Part shown: piece by piece, positions 53,484 to 64,000 of the stretch
How positions within the stretch are numbered: the first letter of the stretch is position 1
How the letters are laid out: the number at the start of each line of letters is the position of its first letter
Origin: Streptomyces sp. SCUT-3
GTDB lineage: Bacteria; Actinomycetota; Actinomycetes; Streptomycetales; Streptomycetaceae
Length of the DNA: 64,000 bases
Reading direction: 5' to 3'
NCBI RefSeq assembly: GCF_014083985.1
Contig: NZ_CP046907.1
Coordinates: forward strand, 814,501 to 878,500
Translations under genes and position numbers: made by a program
Notes under the pieces: generated by a model
Database searches by the model: none
Told to the model about the DNA's origin: nothing
Seen by the model: only the letters and a program-made list of their open reading frames with translations

Positions 53484-56400
53484 GCGGTGGCCTCCTCGAG
53501 GATGAGCGTGTCGGGCAGGTCAGGGGAGAGCAGGACGAACTGCGCGGGCCGGATCCCGCGGAAGACGGTGACCGTGCGGCCCCGCGGCAGCGGCCGGGTG
53601 CCGGTGATGCCGGGGTTGAGCCGCAACAGTTCGCCCACGGTGATGCCGTGCCGGGCGGCGACCGCGGTGAGGGTCTCGCCCTCCGGGTCCTGGATCCGGT
53701 AGCGCTCCTGCGCCCACCGCGCGGGGCGGGCCGGGACGGTGCCCCGCGGCTCCTCCAGCTGCCGGGCGAGCCGTTCCAGGCCGGCCGGGGTCAGGCTGCC
53801 GGGGATCCCGGTGAAGGCGTCGACGTCGACGTGGTCGACTCCGGGCACCGTGTGGCCGCGGCCAGCACCTCCGACAGGTGGGCGGGCTGCCCGAGCTCCC
53901 GGGCGGCGTGCCCCAGTCGTTCCAGCAGGGCGCGGCGCAGGGCCGGTTCCACGACGTCCCAGGAGTGGTCCGGGCGGACGGCGACGCGGGCCGCCACGAC
54001 GAGCAGGACGAGCTCGCGGACCGCGACGTGCACCGGCACGGCGGGGTCGCCGTGGGCGGCCAGCGCGGCGCGCAGGGTGCGCACGGTGTCGGAGTCGTCG
54101 GCGAGCGGGGCGTCGTCGACGCCGGCGACGGTGACGTGCACGGACTCCCGGGCCCCGTCGAACAGCCGGACGGCGGCGGCCCGCCCGATGCCGGCCCGGG
54201 CGCGGGCGAAGTCGGCGTGGTCGGATACCGAGACCAGCCGGTCCAGGGCGCCGACGGCCAGCGGATGTTGCGGCGGGCCGCGCCCGGACCGTCCGGGTCG
54301 GCCGCGCCGGTGGCGGGCAGCGGGTTGGTGACGCCGGACACGCCCAGCGGCCGGGTGACGGCCTGGGTGATCCGGCCCGGCGGCAGGTCGCCCTGCCGTC
54401 CGACGCCCACCCGGTAGCGGGCGCGGACGTTCTCGTGCCCGGTCGGCAGCCGGGCGCCGTTGACGCCGTCGCCGAAGGTCACGGTGGTGCGGCCGTCCGC
54501 GGTGGTGCCGGTGGCGTACACGCGCTCGCGCGGGCCGCGGCCGGCCAGGCTGTCCACCTCGTGCCACAGCACCCCGTCCACCCGGACCTCCAGGGTGGAC
54601 GCCGCGCCGGACGGGGTGTCGGCGGCCAGCCAGGTCAGCGGGGCCTGCCACAGGGCGAAGCTCTGGTGGGCGCGGGCGGCGTCGCCGCTGCCGATCGCCT
54701 CGTCCCGGGTGGCGCCCTGGGTGGCGCGCACGACGTTGCCGAGGACCTTCACGGTGTCGCGGCGGTAGCTGAACGCCAGGTCGGCGGCGAGGACGAGGGT
54801 GGTGTGCACGGTGTCGCCGGGCAGGGCGGGGTCCACGCCCTGCCGGACGGCGGCGACCATGGCGAGTTCGGTACCGGGGACGCCGGAGGTGCCGGGCACG
54901 TCGGTGCGCTCGCCGGTGACCACGACCCACCGGCCGGGGGTCAGGCCCGTGGAGCGCGGCGAGCTCGATCTCGTTGCCGTGGACGTCCTCGTCCACCGGC
55001 TCCTCGGCCAGGGCCAGCGTCTCGCCCCGGGCGTGGACGGTGGTGTCGCGGATGTGCGAGAGCAGGGTGTCGTGCTCGTCCATCCACGGCTCCTCCAGGG
55101 TCAGCTCGGTGACCTTCCCGGTGATGCCGAAGTCGGCCCGGGAGACCACCCGCACGTCGTCGACCCGGGTGATCAGCAGGGCCAGCGCCGGGTCGCCGGG
55201 GACCTCGCCGGACACGCCCTTGCGGGGCCTGCGCACGGCGACCCAGCTGCCGGGGCGATGCCGTCGTGGACCGCGTCCAGGGCGATGACGTTGCGGGAGG
55301 TGGGCTGGAGCCGCGCGGTCAGGACCACCTCGACGGCGGGCTCCTCGCCCTCGCCGGCGCGGCGGACGGCGACCTGCAGCCCGCCGTGGCCGGCGGGGTG
55401 CTCGTCCCCGGGGCGAGACGGAACTCCAGCGGCTCGCCCCGCCCGTCCCCGACCGTCACCCGGACGGTGCCGTCCGGAGCGGGCTCGGAGAAGAACAGGA
55501 CGCGTTCGGGCAGGTCGGGCAGGAGGCGGACGGTGACGCCGGCCTCCTGGCCGGGGCCGGGGGCCGCCTCAGGCCCTGGGGCCGCCGCGGAGCCGGGGGC
55601 TCGTCCTCGCCGCCCCCGATCAGCTCCCCCAGCCACTCCAGCGGGCCCTGCCCCTGCCCCTGCCCCTCCCCCTCCTGCTTCTCCTGCTCCCCTCCGGGCC
55701 GTCCCGCACGGCCCGGCTCCTGCGGGCCCTGCGGGTCCTGGGGTGCGTCCTGCTCCCCGGGATCTTCCTGCGGGGCGTGGGTGGTCAGCTCGACCCGCCG
55801 GGACCGAGCGCGAAGTCGGCGGAGGTCCCGGGCGGCGGGAGCTGGCGGCGGTACGGGACCGAGCTGCCGGCCTCGGTGTAGGAGAGGTCCGCGCGGCGCG
55901 GCTTCTCCCCGTCGCGGCCGTAGCCGATCCGCACAGCGATCCGCTTGCTGCCGGTCAGCGGCCAGTCGTCGTGGCGCACGACGCGTCCGGCGTCGTCGTG
56001 CACCGGTTTCAGGGGCGCGGTGGCGCCGAAGGGGGTGGCGGTGACCCGCATCGCCTGCATCTCGTGCAGGGCCAGTGGCGCGGTGAGCCCGATCCTGCTC
56101 CAGGCGCGGTACAGGCCGTCGCGCAGCCGGGGGTCGAGGGCCGTCAGCAGGCCGGGGCCCAGGTCGGACCCGGGGGCGTAGAGGCGCTGCGGGTCCCGGT
56201 CCAGGTGGCGGGGGCCGGCAGGCTGCCGTGCGGGGGCCGTGCGCAGCGCGGCGATCAGCGGGCCGAGTCCGCGCACGGCGGGTCGAAGGGCACCGGCGGT
56301 TCCTGTCCGCCGCCCCCCGTCCCGGCTCCGTCCCCCGCCCCGGCTCCGTGCGCGGGGGCGCCGGCCGTGGCGGGGGCGCCGGCCACGAGCCGGTCGATGC

Positions 56401-57544
56401 CCAGGGCGAAGTGCAGGCCGGCCCCGCCCGCGGGCTGCGGACCCTCCTCCGCGGGCTCCTCCGGCGGCTGCGGGGTTCCAGCTGCCGCGCCTGTCCGGCG
56501 ATCCCGAGGAGCACCGCCTCCAGTTGCGCGAACCACCGCGCCACCGGCTCGTGGTCACGGGCGATTTCCCGTGCCTCACGGTCCGCTCGACCGTCTCGGC
56601 GAGCCGGGCGGCGAGTTCGGAGGCCGTGTCCAGCAGGTCCAGGTCGGCGCGCAGCGGCCCCAGGACGTCCTCGTCGACGCGCTGACGACCGGGCTGTCCT
56701 GCGGACGCGGGTTCGGCGCGTCCCCGCCCGGCGTGATCCACCTCTGCAGTTCCTCCAGGAGGGCCGCCAGGGAGGGGAGTTCGGGACCGGGCAGCCCGAC
56801 CGCCGTGGTGCCCAGGGCGCGGTCGACCCGCACGTGCGGGACGGTCAGCAGCACCCGCTGCCCGGGGTCCGCCGACTTCTCCGCGCTGAAGACGAACAGC
56901 AGCCGGTCCCCCGGGCGGACGTTGTTGGCGGTGCCCACAGGAACAGTTCCCGGCGTGCGTGCAGCCGGTCCGCGGTGAGCTGGTGGGGGCGGCGGGTGCG
57001 CACCGCCATCTCGTTCCACGACCAGCGGGCCCGCAGGTCCTCGGCGGTCTCGAAGGACTGCGGCTCCTCCCCCGGCCCGGGCACGCTGGTCGACCGCGCG
57101 CCGGCGGGGACCGTCACGACCGGGTCCTCGCCGAGCGCGGGTCGTGGTCGAGGGAGTAGGCGAGGAAGGTGGAGGCGGCGATCCCGGGGCGGGGGCGGTG
57201 TCCCACCAGGCGGCCGAGGAGTTCCAGGGAGCGGGGTCGGTGGCGGTGCGCAGGTACCGCTCGGCGGCGATCCGCTCGGAGTGGAAGTCCGTCAGGTCCG
57301 CCAGGACCGCCCAGGCGTCGAGCAGGGCGACCGCCGGGTCGCCCGGGTCGCGCACGGTCAGGCCGCGCAGCGCCGGGTGGGCGGGCCCGGACAGGCGGGC
57401 GAGCATCGTGGACAGGAAGTCCGCGTGGGTGCCCACCCGGTGGGCGAGGACGTCGCGGCCGGGCGGGTTGTGCACCTCGAGCGGCGTCACGGTCCGGACG
57501 CCGTCGCATCCGCAACCGCAACCGCGGGACGGGCCGGTGGTCAT
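53480..57544 (-). CDS. giant baseplate protein with C-terminal LysM (many frame breaks)
   Basis: ATG 57544 overlaps the upstream stop as ATGA; the N-terminus contains a Cys-rich GCGCGCDGVRTVTPLEVHN. Blocks that join across breaks are HPALRGLTVRDPGDPAVALL, TANNVRPGDRLLFVFSA, GIDRLVAGAP, AMRVTATPFGATAPLKPVHD, ITGKVTELTLEEPWMDEHDT, TTVTFGDGVNGARLPTGHEN and RPLGVSGVTNPLPATGAADP. The late part (RAAAVRLFDGARESVHVTV) is the usual baseplate J-like end. It finishes with a LysM domain (RYRIQDPEGETLTAVAARHG, ITVGELLRLNPGI). Breaks occur about every 300-500 bases (for example 57140, 56690, 56480, 55800, 55590, 55240, 54930, 54260, 53850). About 1350 residues, typical for the actinobacterial Afp12/baseplate assembly class. 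Confidence 0.7.
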
Positions 57545-60500
57545 CGGCCACCTCCGATCACGAGCTTCAGGCGGCCGTTCTCCGGCCGGTCGGGGTCGTT
57601 GTCGCACTGGGCGACCTCCAGCGGGCCCGTGCGCAGCAGTCCCGCGTCGAGTTCTCCGTCGTCGCCGCGGAAGAGCCGCCGCAGCCGCGTCACCCGGGCG
57701 TCGGCCACGCCGGCACCGCGGCGGCGGCCGCCACCAGGCGGCTGGCGCGTACCGGTTCGCCGAAGGTGAGTGCGTCGGGGTGGAAGAAGCCGGGCCGCCC
57801 GTCGGGCAGCACACCGGTGCCCAGGGCGCGGCGCAGCGCGGCCAGGACCTGCCCGCGCTGGTGCCCGGGGCGGCGCACACGGTCAGCTCGATGTCGAGCG
57901 GCACCAGCGGCGCGGTGCGCACCACCAGGTCGTGGCCGATCCTGCGGTACGCCTCCAGGGCGCGGGCGACCTCCGCGAGGAGGCCGGGCGGCGCGGTGGC
58001 GGCGTCGAGCGGGTCGACGGCCACGTGCACCTCCTGGACGCTGCCGGTCCAGCGCAGTTGCGCGGCGGCGCGCTGCACCCCGGGCAGGGCGGCGGCCAGT
58101 GCCGCGTAGTCCTCGGCGGTGACGGCGCGCAGCCCGGTGCGGCGCAGGGCCGGGGCGCCAGGCGGCGCACGTCGTCCAGCGGCTCGGGCTCGGTGCCGCC
58201 GACGGCGGGCAGCGGGTTGCGCACCCGCAGGACGGCCGCGTGCGGCACCGGGAGCCTGCGGCCCGCCTTCGCGCGGCGGGTCCCGGTCCCGGCCGGGGCG
58301 CGGTCGGCCCCGCCGCGGCACAGCACGAGGTGGTTGACGGCCTCGGCCCCGACGTTGCCCGCGGCCCCGTTGCCGATCCGGTAGAAGACCTCCAGGCGTG
58401 CCCCGGGCGGGGGCGCGGCGCCGTGCCTGCCGTCGCCGAAGCGCAGGGTGAGGCGGCCGTCGTTGCCGGTCTCGCCGACGAAGTGGGCGTCGCGCGCGGC
58501 CCGGAGGCCAGCAGGTCGCGGCGCGGCGTCCAGGTCCGGCCGCCGGCCGAGACCGCACGGCGGGCAGCGCGGCGCGCGGATCGGTGGCGAGGGCGGCGGC
58601 AGGGCCCGCGAGCACCGGGTCGTCGGGGTCGAGCGGCCGCGTACGGCTCGCCCCAGGTGTGAGCGACCTCCCAGACGACGGAGCGGTCCAGCACGCCCCC
58701 GGCGCGGGCCCGTGCGGTCAGGATCTCCACCGGGTCAGCCGGGGCCGCAGCAGGCGGCGGCGCCGGGCGAGCAGTTCCCGCAGGGCGTGGGCGGGACGCT
58801 CGCGCAGGCGGACCTCCTCCAGCACGCGGGCGCCGAACAGCACGGTCAGCTCCGCGACCTCGGCGCGGCCGGGCGGCCGGCCGTCCTCGGCCGCCCGCCA
58901 CAGCTCCTCCAGCCGTTCGCGCACCCGCTCCGGTACCGCCGCGAGGTGCTCGGCCTGGGCGGCGGAGACGCGGCGCGGGTCGGGGTGGGGGGCGGCCCGG
59001 GTGACGGGCGCGTGGCGCAGCACGGGGCGGAAGCGGACCGGCACCGGCGGGTAGGAGGACCGGGCGAGCAGGGTCTCCAGGCGCTCCGCCTGCTCGGAGG
59101 CGGTGGGCGGCTCGACCTTCTCGGTGTCCTTGCCCGCGCCGGGCACGAGGCGGATCTCCAGGCCGGCGCGGGTGACCTCGGCCTCGCCGAGGAGGGCGTG
59201 CAGGGAGCGCACCCGGGCGGGGGTGAGCCGCCGGCCGGACCGGGTGAGGTCCAGCAGCCCGTGGAGGGCGAGGGCCGCCTCGCTGCTCCCCCCGCCCTCC
59301 CCGCACCCGCAGCCGTCGCCGCAGTCGCAGGGGGCGACGACCACCGGGGCCGGGGGCACGGTTGAAGCGCTCGGGGGCACCGCCGCAGAAGGTGAGGGAG
59401 CGGCCGTGCTCGACGGCGACGACATTGGCCCGGGCGACGCTGACGTCCGGGAGCGGCCTGCAGTCGGTCCCGCCGCGCGAGGACAGGCACAGCGGGAAGG
59501 CCAGTGCGTCGGCCCGGTCCCAGGAGACCTCCAGGACCGGCTGGTCGCAGAGCCTGTCGACCAGCGGGTGACGGAGGTCAGCCGCACCGCCTGGCGGTGG
59601 GCGGGGTCGGCGTCGGCCGGACTGCCGGTGCGGGGGCCGAGCACCTCCTCGAGGACGAGGAGTCGCCGGGCCGCAGTCTCAGCACGCTCGCGGGGACGGG
59701 GCGGCCCGCGGGGTGGCCTCCGCCCGGACGGCCGGTGGCTTCGGCTTCGGTTCCGGTTCCGGTCCCGGTCCCGGTGTCCGCGTCGGTGCGGGCACCTGCG
59801 GCGGCTTCGGCGGTCCCGGGGCCGGGGCCGTCGGCCCGGGGGCCGGGCCCGTCGCAGCGGTCCGCCCACTCGTCGCGCAGGGTGGCCGAGACCGCGCCCC
59901 GGGGCAGGACGCACTCCTCGTCGCCCCAGGTCCAGAAGCGGACCGCGTTGTGCGCGGGTACAGCGCCGGCTCGGCGTCGCCGAGCGGTTCGAACACCTCC
60001 TGGGAGGCACCGGGGGGCAGCGCGTCCAGGTCCTCGTCGGCCAGTACCGTGCCGAGTTCGGGCCGGTCCCGCGGGTCGAGGCGGCCGGTGTCGACCGCCG
60101 CGAAGCGGAAGGCCCCGCGGGGCAGGACCACGGGGCGGTCCGTCTCCAGCGCGACGAACGCGCGGGCCGCCGCGCCGTCGTGCATGGCGTAGTCCACCAG
60201 CCGGGCGTGCCGGCGCACCGACTCGCGGCGGCGGGCGGTGTCCAGGTACGCCTCGGTGGCCACCGCGTCCTGGTGGTGGGCCAGCCGGTCCGCGGTGTAC
60301 GCCAGCAGTTCGGCGACGGTCACGCCCAGGTCGGGCACGTGCCGTTCCGCCCATTCCGGCGCGGTCAGGGCCATGCGGTCCAGCACCGTCCGGAGCCGCT
60401 CGTAGTCGCGGGCCGTGCGGTCGATCAGCGGCGCGGGCCGCAGCGGTGCCGGGCACGGCTCCTCGGCCGCGCAGTCGAACGGGGTGGGGCGGCCGGGCCG

Positions 60501-60964
60501 GAAGGAGAAGCCGGCCGAGTGGTAGCGCTGGTCGAAGCCCCGGTAGGGGGTGGTGCCGGGGCGGCCGTGGGCGTCGGTCTCCACGATCGACAGCCGGTAG
60601 GCGGAGGTGTCGCCGGTACGGTCGAGGACGACGTGCATCCGGTCGTCGAGTTCGGGGTCCTCCTCGGTCTCGACGTGCACCTCGACGGCCCGGAGGCCGG
60701 TGACGCGGCGGCCCCCGTCGATGCGCACGTTCCGCGGCCCGACGCCGCCGGGCGCCTTGCCCAGGAAGGTGACGGTGAGGGTGCGGCCGTCGGCGGCCTC
60801 CACCCGTCCCCGTTCAGCCGGGCGGCCCGGACCGCGTGCCGCCGCCGGTCGGTGCGGCACCGGGCGCCGGGCGTGCCGGGCGTGCCGCCCGCGTCGGCCG
60901 CGCCGCTCGCACCGCTCGTGCCGCTCGTGCCGCTCGTGCCGCTCGTGCCGATGTCCGTGCTCAT
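57541..60964 (-). CDS. giant baseplate assembly protein, Afp11/gp6-like (many frame breaks)
   Basis: ATG 60964 opens with repeated Gly-Thr-Ser units (STDIGTSGTSGTSGTSG), coded by a DNA repeat. Conserved blocks are ADGRTLTVTFLGKAPGGVGP, NVRIDGGRRVTGLRAVEVHV, LIDRTARDYERLRTVLDRMA, DLGVTVAELLAYTADRLAHH and EAYLDTARRRESVRRHARLV. Further on come RFWTWGDEECVLPRGA, APVVVAPCDCGDGCGCGEGG, GVLDRSVVWEVAHTWGEPYA, TGLRAVTAEDYAALAAALPG and VDPLDAATAPPGLLAEVARA, a baseplate J signature. The end VIGGGR overlaps the next start. At least seven breaks. About 1140 residues; it should form the wedge of the baseplate. Confidence 0.72.
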
Positions 60965-61399
60965 GCGCCCCCCGTCCCCTCGAACACCTCGTCGCGGTGC
61001 GTCCCGGTGCGCCGGACCGTGTACGCAGGTGCACGCGCACCGTGTTGTCCTCGGCGGTCACGTCGAGGTCCCCGACGTCGATCACGTCGCCAGCCACTGC
61101 TGCAGCGCGGCGTGGACGGTGAGCTGCAGCGCCGAGGCCAGCTCGGGGCTGTTGGGTGCGAAGACCAGGTCGAGCAGCCCGCAGCCGAAGTCCGGGCGCA
61201 TCACGCGCTCGCCGGGGCTGGTGAACAGCAGCTGCTCGATCATGTCGCGCACGTGCTCGTCGTACGGCGCGTGCGCGGTGCGGCCCCGGCTGTCGGTGCG
61301 GAAGGGGAAGGCGATGTCGGTGCGGCGGGGCCCCGCGTCGTACGCCTTCGGCTCGACCACCCGCTCGCCGTGCGCGGTACTCCTCGTCGGCGGGCTCAC
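60961..61399 (-). CDS. GPW/gp25 baseplate wedge protein (frame breaks near 61090 and 61025)
   Basis: GTG 61399 overlaps the PAAR-like stop. The body shows DAGPRRTDIAFPFRTDSRGR, DEHVRDMIEQLLFTSPGERV, MRPDFGCGLLDLVFAPNSPE and LASALQLTVHAALQQWLAGD, the gp25 core (LLFTSPGERxMxPxFGxGL). Beyond two breaks it reads VIDVGDLDVTAEDNTVRVHL and RRTGTHRDEVFEGTGGA, ending as ATGA with the next gene. gp25 homologues hold the inner baseplate and start sheath assembly. Confidence 0.85.
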
Positions 61400-61721
61400 G
61401 CGCCCACCACCCTCTGCTGCACGACGGAGACGACCGCAGGCCCCTGCGGGACTGCCCCGCGGAGTGGCAGGCCCCGGCGAGGACTGCAGGACGCCGGTGA
61501 GCCGTCGATCCGCACCGGGCGGAGGGCCGGTCCAGCGGACCGAGGTGCACGGGCCCGGGCCGCCGGCCGCGGTGGCGGGGCAGCCGGTGACGGTGAACAG
61601 GTCGGCGGTGGTCACCGCCGGGCTGCCCTGGGCCAGCACCCGGTGCCGGCCCGGTGACGGACGGGCCTGCGCCCGTGCGGGCAGGTCACCGTCGAGGCGG
61701 TGTTCAACAGGTTCCGGACAA
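61396..61721 (-). CDS. PAAR-like spike tip protein (frame breaks)
   Basis: The reconstructed frame starts at TTG 61721 behind GGGGGAAGG and ends at TGA 61396-61398. Readable blocks are LLNTASTVTCPHG, RVLAQGSPAVTTADLFTVTG, CPATAAGGPGPCTSVRWTGP, QSSPGLCHSAAG and GPAVVSVVQQRVVGA. This is the Cys/Ser-Pro pattern of the small protein that sits between gpV and gp25 genes in Streptomyces injection-system loci, similar to PAAR/DUF4280 tips. It would sharpen the spike. The start codon is uncertain. Confidence 0.6.
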
Positions 61722-61740
61722 CAGCTTTCGCCTTCCCCCG

Positions 61741-62252
61741 TCAGGTCACGCTCAGAGCGTCCTGGTTGATGGTCACGGTCGGGCCGACGAGCGAGATCGT
61801 CGCGCCTGGCCGTTGCTGATGTGCACCCGGTGTCGTCGATGACGATCGACGCCCCGCCCGGTGCGCCGAGTGTGATGCCCTTGCCGCCCGGTTCGTCGGA
61901 GAGCACGACCACCCGTCCTCCGGGCGTCTGCAGCACGACGTTGGGGGTGTCGGGCAGGCTCTCCGAGGCCAGGGCCGGTACCTCCTCCCCCGTCCCGTAC
62001 CAGCAGCCGGACCAGATCGGGTAGCTGGGGTCGCCCTGTTCGAACTCCACCCACACGCCCGCCCGCCGCGGCGGCAGCACGTACTGGCCCATCCCCGGGC
62101 CGGCCACGGGGAAGCAGGGCATGGCCAGGTCGACGGCTCGTCGCCGAGCACGTCCGGGGCCTTCACCCGCAGGCGCCCGATCTTCATCGGGTCGTTGTTG
62201 TCGACCACGGTTCCCGGTACTTGCCGAGGAAGCGCGCCGGTTCAGCGGCCAT
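61741..62252 (-). CDS. phage baseplate assembly protein V (spike), frame-broken
   Basis: ATG 62252 gives MAAEPARFLGKYR-VVDNNDPMKIGRLRVKAP. The OB-fold part of gpV/gp5 reads VDNNDPMKIGRLRVKAPDVL, PCFPVAGPGMGQYVLPPRRA and GVWVEFEQGDPSYPIWSGCW. The later part is the beta-helix spike with VVVLSDEPGGKGITLGAPGG and ISLVGPTVTINQDALSVT. Breaks are near 62215, 62130 and 61810-61830. It forms the trimeric spike below the hub. Confidence 0.8.
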
Positions 62253-62302
62253 CGGTGCGTGCTCCTGTTCGCAGGGGGGGCGGTTGTCGGGAAGGCCGGC
62301 CC

Positions 62303-63426
62303 TCAGGGGACGACGGTGGACGAACGGGCGGTCAGGCCCTCGCGGGCGAGGGTGAAGTTCTGCGTGAAAGAGCCCCGTTGGAGGTTGTGGGTGACGCTCT
62401 TGACGTAGTAGAGGCCGTCGTAGGTCAGGCCGGCGCCGCGCACCCCGACCAGTTCGCGCGGGCGCAGCAGGTAGCCGTAGCGGACCACGTCCAGTTGGCC
62501 CGAGCCGGAGACGGCGTCCGCGGACTCCATCGCCTTGGCCACGACCTCGGCGTAGGCCTGCGGGCCGTCCTTCTTGGCCGTGCCGCCGAGCACCTTCTTC
62601 TTCAGCGCGGGCGCGGGCCTGCGGGCCAGCGGCGGGCGGAACGTGCTCACCTCGGGCACGTCCAGGACCTGCGAGACGCGGGTGGCCTGGGACTGCACCC
62701 GGGCCTCGGGCTGCTCGCGGGCGGTGCCGTCGAAGGCGAAGGTGAGCTGGTCGACGTTGGACAGCGCGTCCATGTTGACGCTCAGCGCGTGCTGAGGGAC
62801 GCCCAGGCGCACCTCCGGGCCCCAGTAGGCGCGGCTGGTACCGGGCGCCGGGCCGGGGTCGAGGTAGAAGACGAAGCCGTTGGCCCTCGCCAGTTCGGTG
62901 ACGTAGGACAGGTCGGTGCCGGTCTGGAAGTCGATCCGCTTCGTCGGCATCGGCGTCTGCGGGACCAGTTCGGGGATCACCTGCGGGGTGATGCCGTAGT
63001 GGGCGTACTTCGAGACGATCGAGGAGACGCGGGCGGCCGGCGACATCGCCGGGAACGGCACTCCCGCCCTCTCCTCCAGGTCCATCAGGCGGTCAGGTCC
63101 TCGCCGGTGACGGTGAGCGTCGACTGGCCGGGCCGGTTGCTGACCCCCACCTCCTGGCGGACGATCACGCCGTCCATCAGCACGGTCGTGGCGCCCCCAC
63201 CGTGACGGCCAGGACGACCCTGACCTTCGGGTCGAAGAACCCGGCGGGCAGGAGGGTGGAGTTGATCGGCCCGCGCTTGGACAGGTCGAAGGCGAGCTGG
63301 AACCGCTGCGCTGGCCGAGGCGACGGTGACCTGCGCGGACAGCAGGGCGTCGACGACCTGCCGCGGCGCGGGCACCGGTATCTGCGGGCCCATGAGCAGC
63401 GTCAGGTGCACCGGGCCGCGGCGCAT
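62303..63426 (-). CDS. phage late control gene D (hub) protein
   Basis: ATG 63426 gives MRRGPVHLTLLMGPQIPVPA. Breaks near 63310 and 63195 join AQRFQLAFDLSKRGPINSTL, VLMDGVIVRQEVGVSNRPGQ and STLTVTGEDLTALMDLEERA. A final break near 63085 may be unnecessary if the frame simply reads through. The C-terminus GSFTQNFTLAREGLTARSST is the conserved end (KSVTHNLQRGSFTQNF). gpD forms the hub around the tube base, linking to gpV, which here is a separate gene instead of the fused VgrG-like Afp8. Confidence 0.82.
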
Positions 63427-63433
63427 CGGGTGG

Positions 63434-63813
63434 TCAGCCACGCGCCACCCCGGGACGGTTCCGCCGGGCAGGGGCACGAGGATCCTGCGGCCGGGCTCCG
63501 CGGTCAGCTCCCTCGGGTCCAGGACGTCGTTGGCGTCGGCGATCCGCCACCACTGGCCGGCGTCGCCGAGGTAGCGGTGCGCCAGCACGTCCAGCCGGTC
63601 GCCCGCCTCGACGACGTGCTCGACGGCGGCGCCGACCGGCGCCGCCTCCTCGGTGCGCGGCAGCAGCCGGTGCCTGACGTACGGCGTCGCGCCGCCGTCC
63701 GGCCCGACGTGCACCGCGATCGGGCAGTCGTGGTAGCGGCTGGAGGGCGGATAGGGGGAGGCGGCCGGTAACGCGTCCGCCGGCCCTGCCGCCGCTGCCC
63801 TGTCCATCGTCAT
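63434..63813 (-). CDS. LysM-containing baseplate/tube protein (Afp7/gp53-like)
   Basis: ATG 63813 follows GGGAGGG. The N-terminal part YHDCPIAVHVGPDGGATPYV and RHRLLPRTEEAAPVGAAVEH precedes a LysM domain HVVEAGDRLDVLAHRYLGDA and WRIADANDVLDPRELTAEPG. One missing base near 63455 moves the frame to the end GTVPGVARG with TGA 63434-63436. The gp53/Afp7 class binds the tube base in contractile systems. It precedes gpD by eight bases. Confidence 0.82.
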
Positions 63814-64000
63814 CGGACCCTCCCGTGTTGGTCGTCCCCGCGCCGGCCGGCCCCGCGCCGCCAAAGCCCGTCCTGCCGAGGCCCGCGCCGCCGAAGCCGG
63901 TGCCGCCGGATCCGGTGCCGCCCAGTCCGAGCGTGCCGAGCCGGCCGCGCGTCGACGACGCCCCGCCGGCCAGCGCCTCCTTCTGCGCCAGGTGCGCCAT
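63810..64000 (-). CDS. C-terminal Gly-rich tail of an injection-system protein (cut by window edge)
   Basis: The frame entering from the right edge reads MAHLAQKEALAGGASSTRGR then a repeating GFGGAGLGRTGFGGAG-type tail encoded by a DNA repeat at 63850-63930. A single frame change near 63835 would end it at TGA 63810-63812, overlapping the LysM start as ATGA. It probably is the end of the upstream tube, sheath or small baseplate gene. Identity is not clear; the ATG at the very edge need not be a start. Confidence 0.45.
   Translation of the reverse strand, partial: GAPGAEGGAGRRGVVDARPARHARTGRHRIRRHRLRRRGPRQDGLWRRGAGRRGDDQHGRVR

Noticed and set aside
53000-64000. Programmed frameshifting or pseudogene decay in the injection-system genes
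   Set aside because: Breaks occur at many unrelated sites in both directions, without slippery heptamers or stop accumulation; sequence error is simpler.
48630-64000. Prophage
   Set aside because: Only tail/baseplate parts are present; capsid, portal, terminase and integrase genes were not found and the DUF6519/giant baseplate set is typical of non-phage contractile systems.

Overview
The window looks like chromosomal DNA of a Streptomyces or a close actinobacterial relative. The base composition is extremely GC-rich with strong third-position GC. Genes are packed in translationally coupled GTGA/ATGA overlaps, GTG starts are common, several promoters carry a leaderless TAGGCT -10 box, and many loci (hopanoid/squalene genes, DUF5941 envelope locus, zinc exporter, idi, contractile injection system) are typical of Streptomyces. 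No tRNA, rRNA, IS element, integrase or CRISPR array was seen.

Layout. 1-6081: a start-truncated minus-strand gene, a small protein and the five-gene STM4015-4014-4013-4012-4011 set (leucine-rich-repeat protein, ATP-grasp, alkaline-phosphatase-like hydrolase, two radical SAM enzymes), which has no established function. 6154-8154: a membrane protein and a DCC thiol oxidoreductase behind a pair of GAAC-NN-GTTC operators, then a TetR regulator. 8021-20071: about 12 kb of tightly coupled minus-strand genes (kinase-like APH, class III aminotransferase, transketolase, glycosyltransferase, SDR, DUF1349, MFS, O-methyltransferase, endonuclease/phosphatase-fold protein, acetyltransferase, HAD phosphatase) that look like an uncharacterised aminopolyol or aminosugar-type biosynthetic cluster. 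20600-25787: SGNH hydrolase, GH36 alpha-galactosidase, tyrosine phosphatase, DUF6126 and an XRE-cupin regulator with a doubled operator. 25859-30306: squalene genes hpnC-hpnD-hpnE plus a polyprenyl synthase, with no cyclase next to them. 30681-38996: an envelope glycopolymer locus (TagGH-type ABC exporter, GT2, two CDP-alcohol phosphatidyltransferases, a glycerol-1-phosphate dehydrogenase-like protein, nucleotidyltransferase, galE). 39176-48471: zinc exporter, idi, enoyl-CoA hydratase, an envelope protein, a TetR/MFS/GH1 sugar module and a secreted metallo-dipeptidase with an F5/8 domain. 48630-64000: an amidase and the baseplate half of a phage-tail-like contractile injection system (DUF6519, tail protein, two giant baseplate proteins, gp25, PAAR-like tip, gpV spike, gpD hub, LysM protein).

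A large share of genes carry single-base frame breaks even though the protein sequence on both sides of each break remains well conserved. The breaks cluster in 0.75-8 kb, 12.6-23.5 kb and 53-64 kb. Conserved genes of every kind are hit, without missense or nonsense decay, so indel sequencing error is the simplest reading. I give each such gene as one reconstructed CDS and state where the frame changes; end points that depend on a reconstruction are marked.
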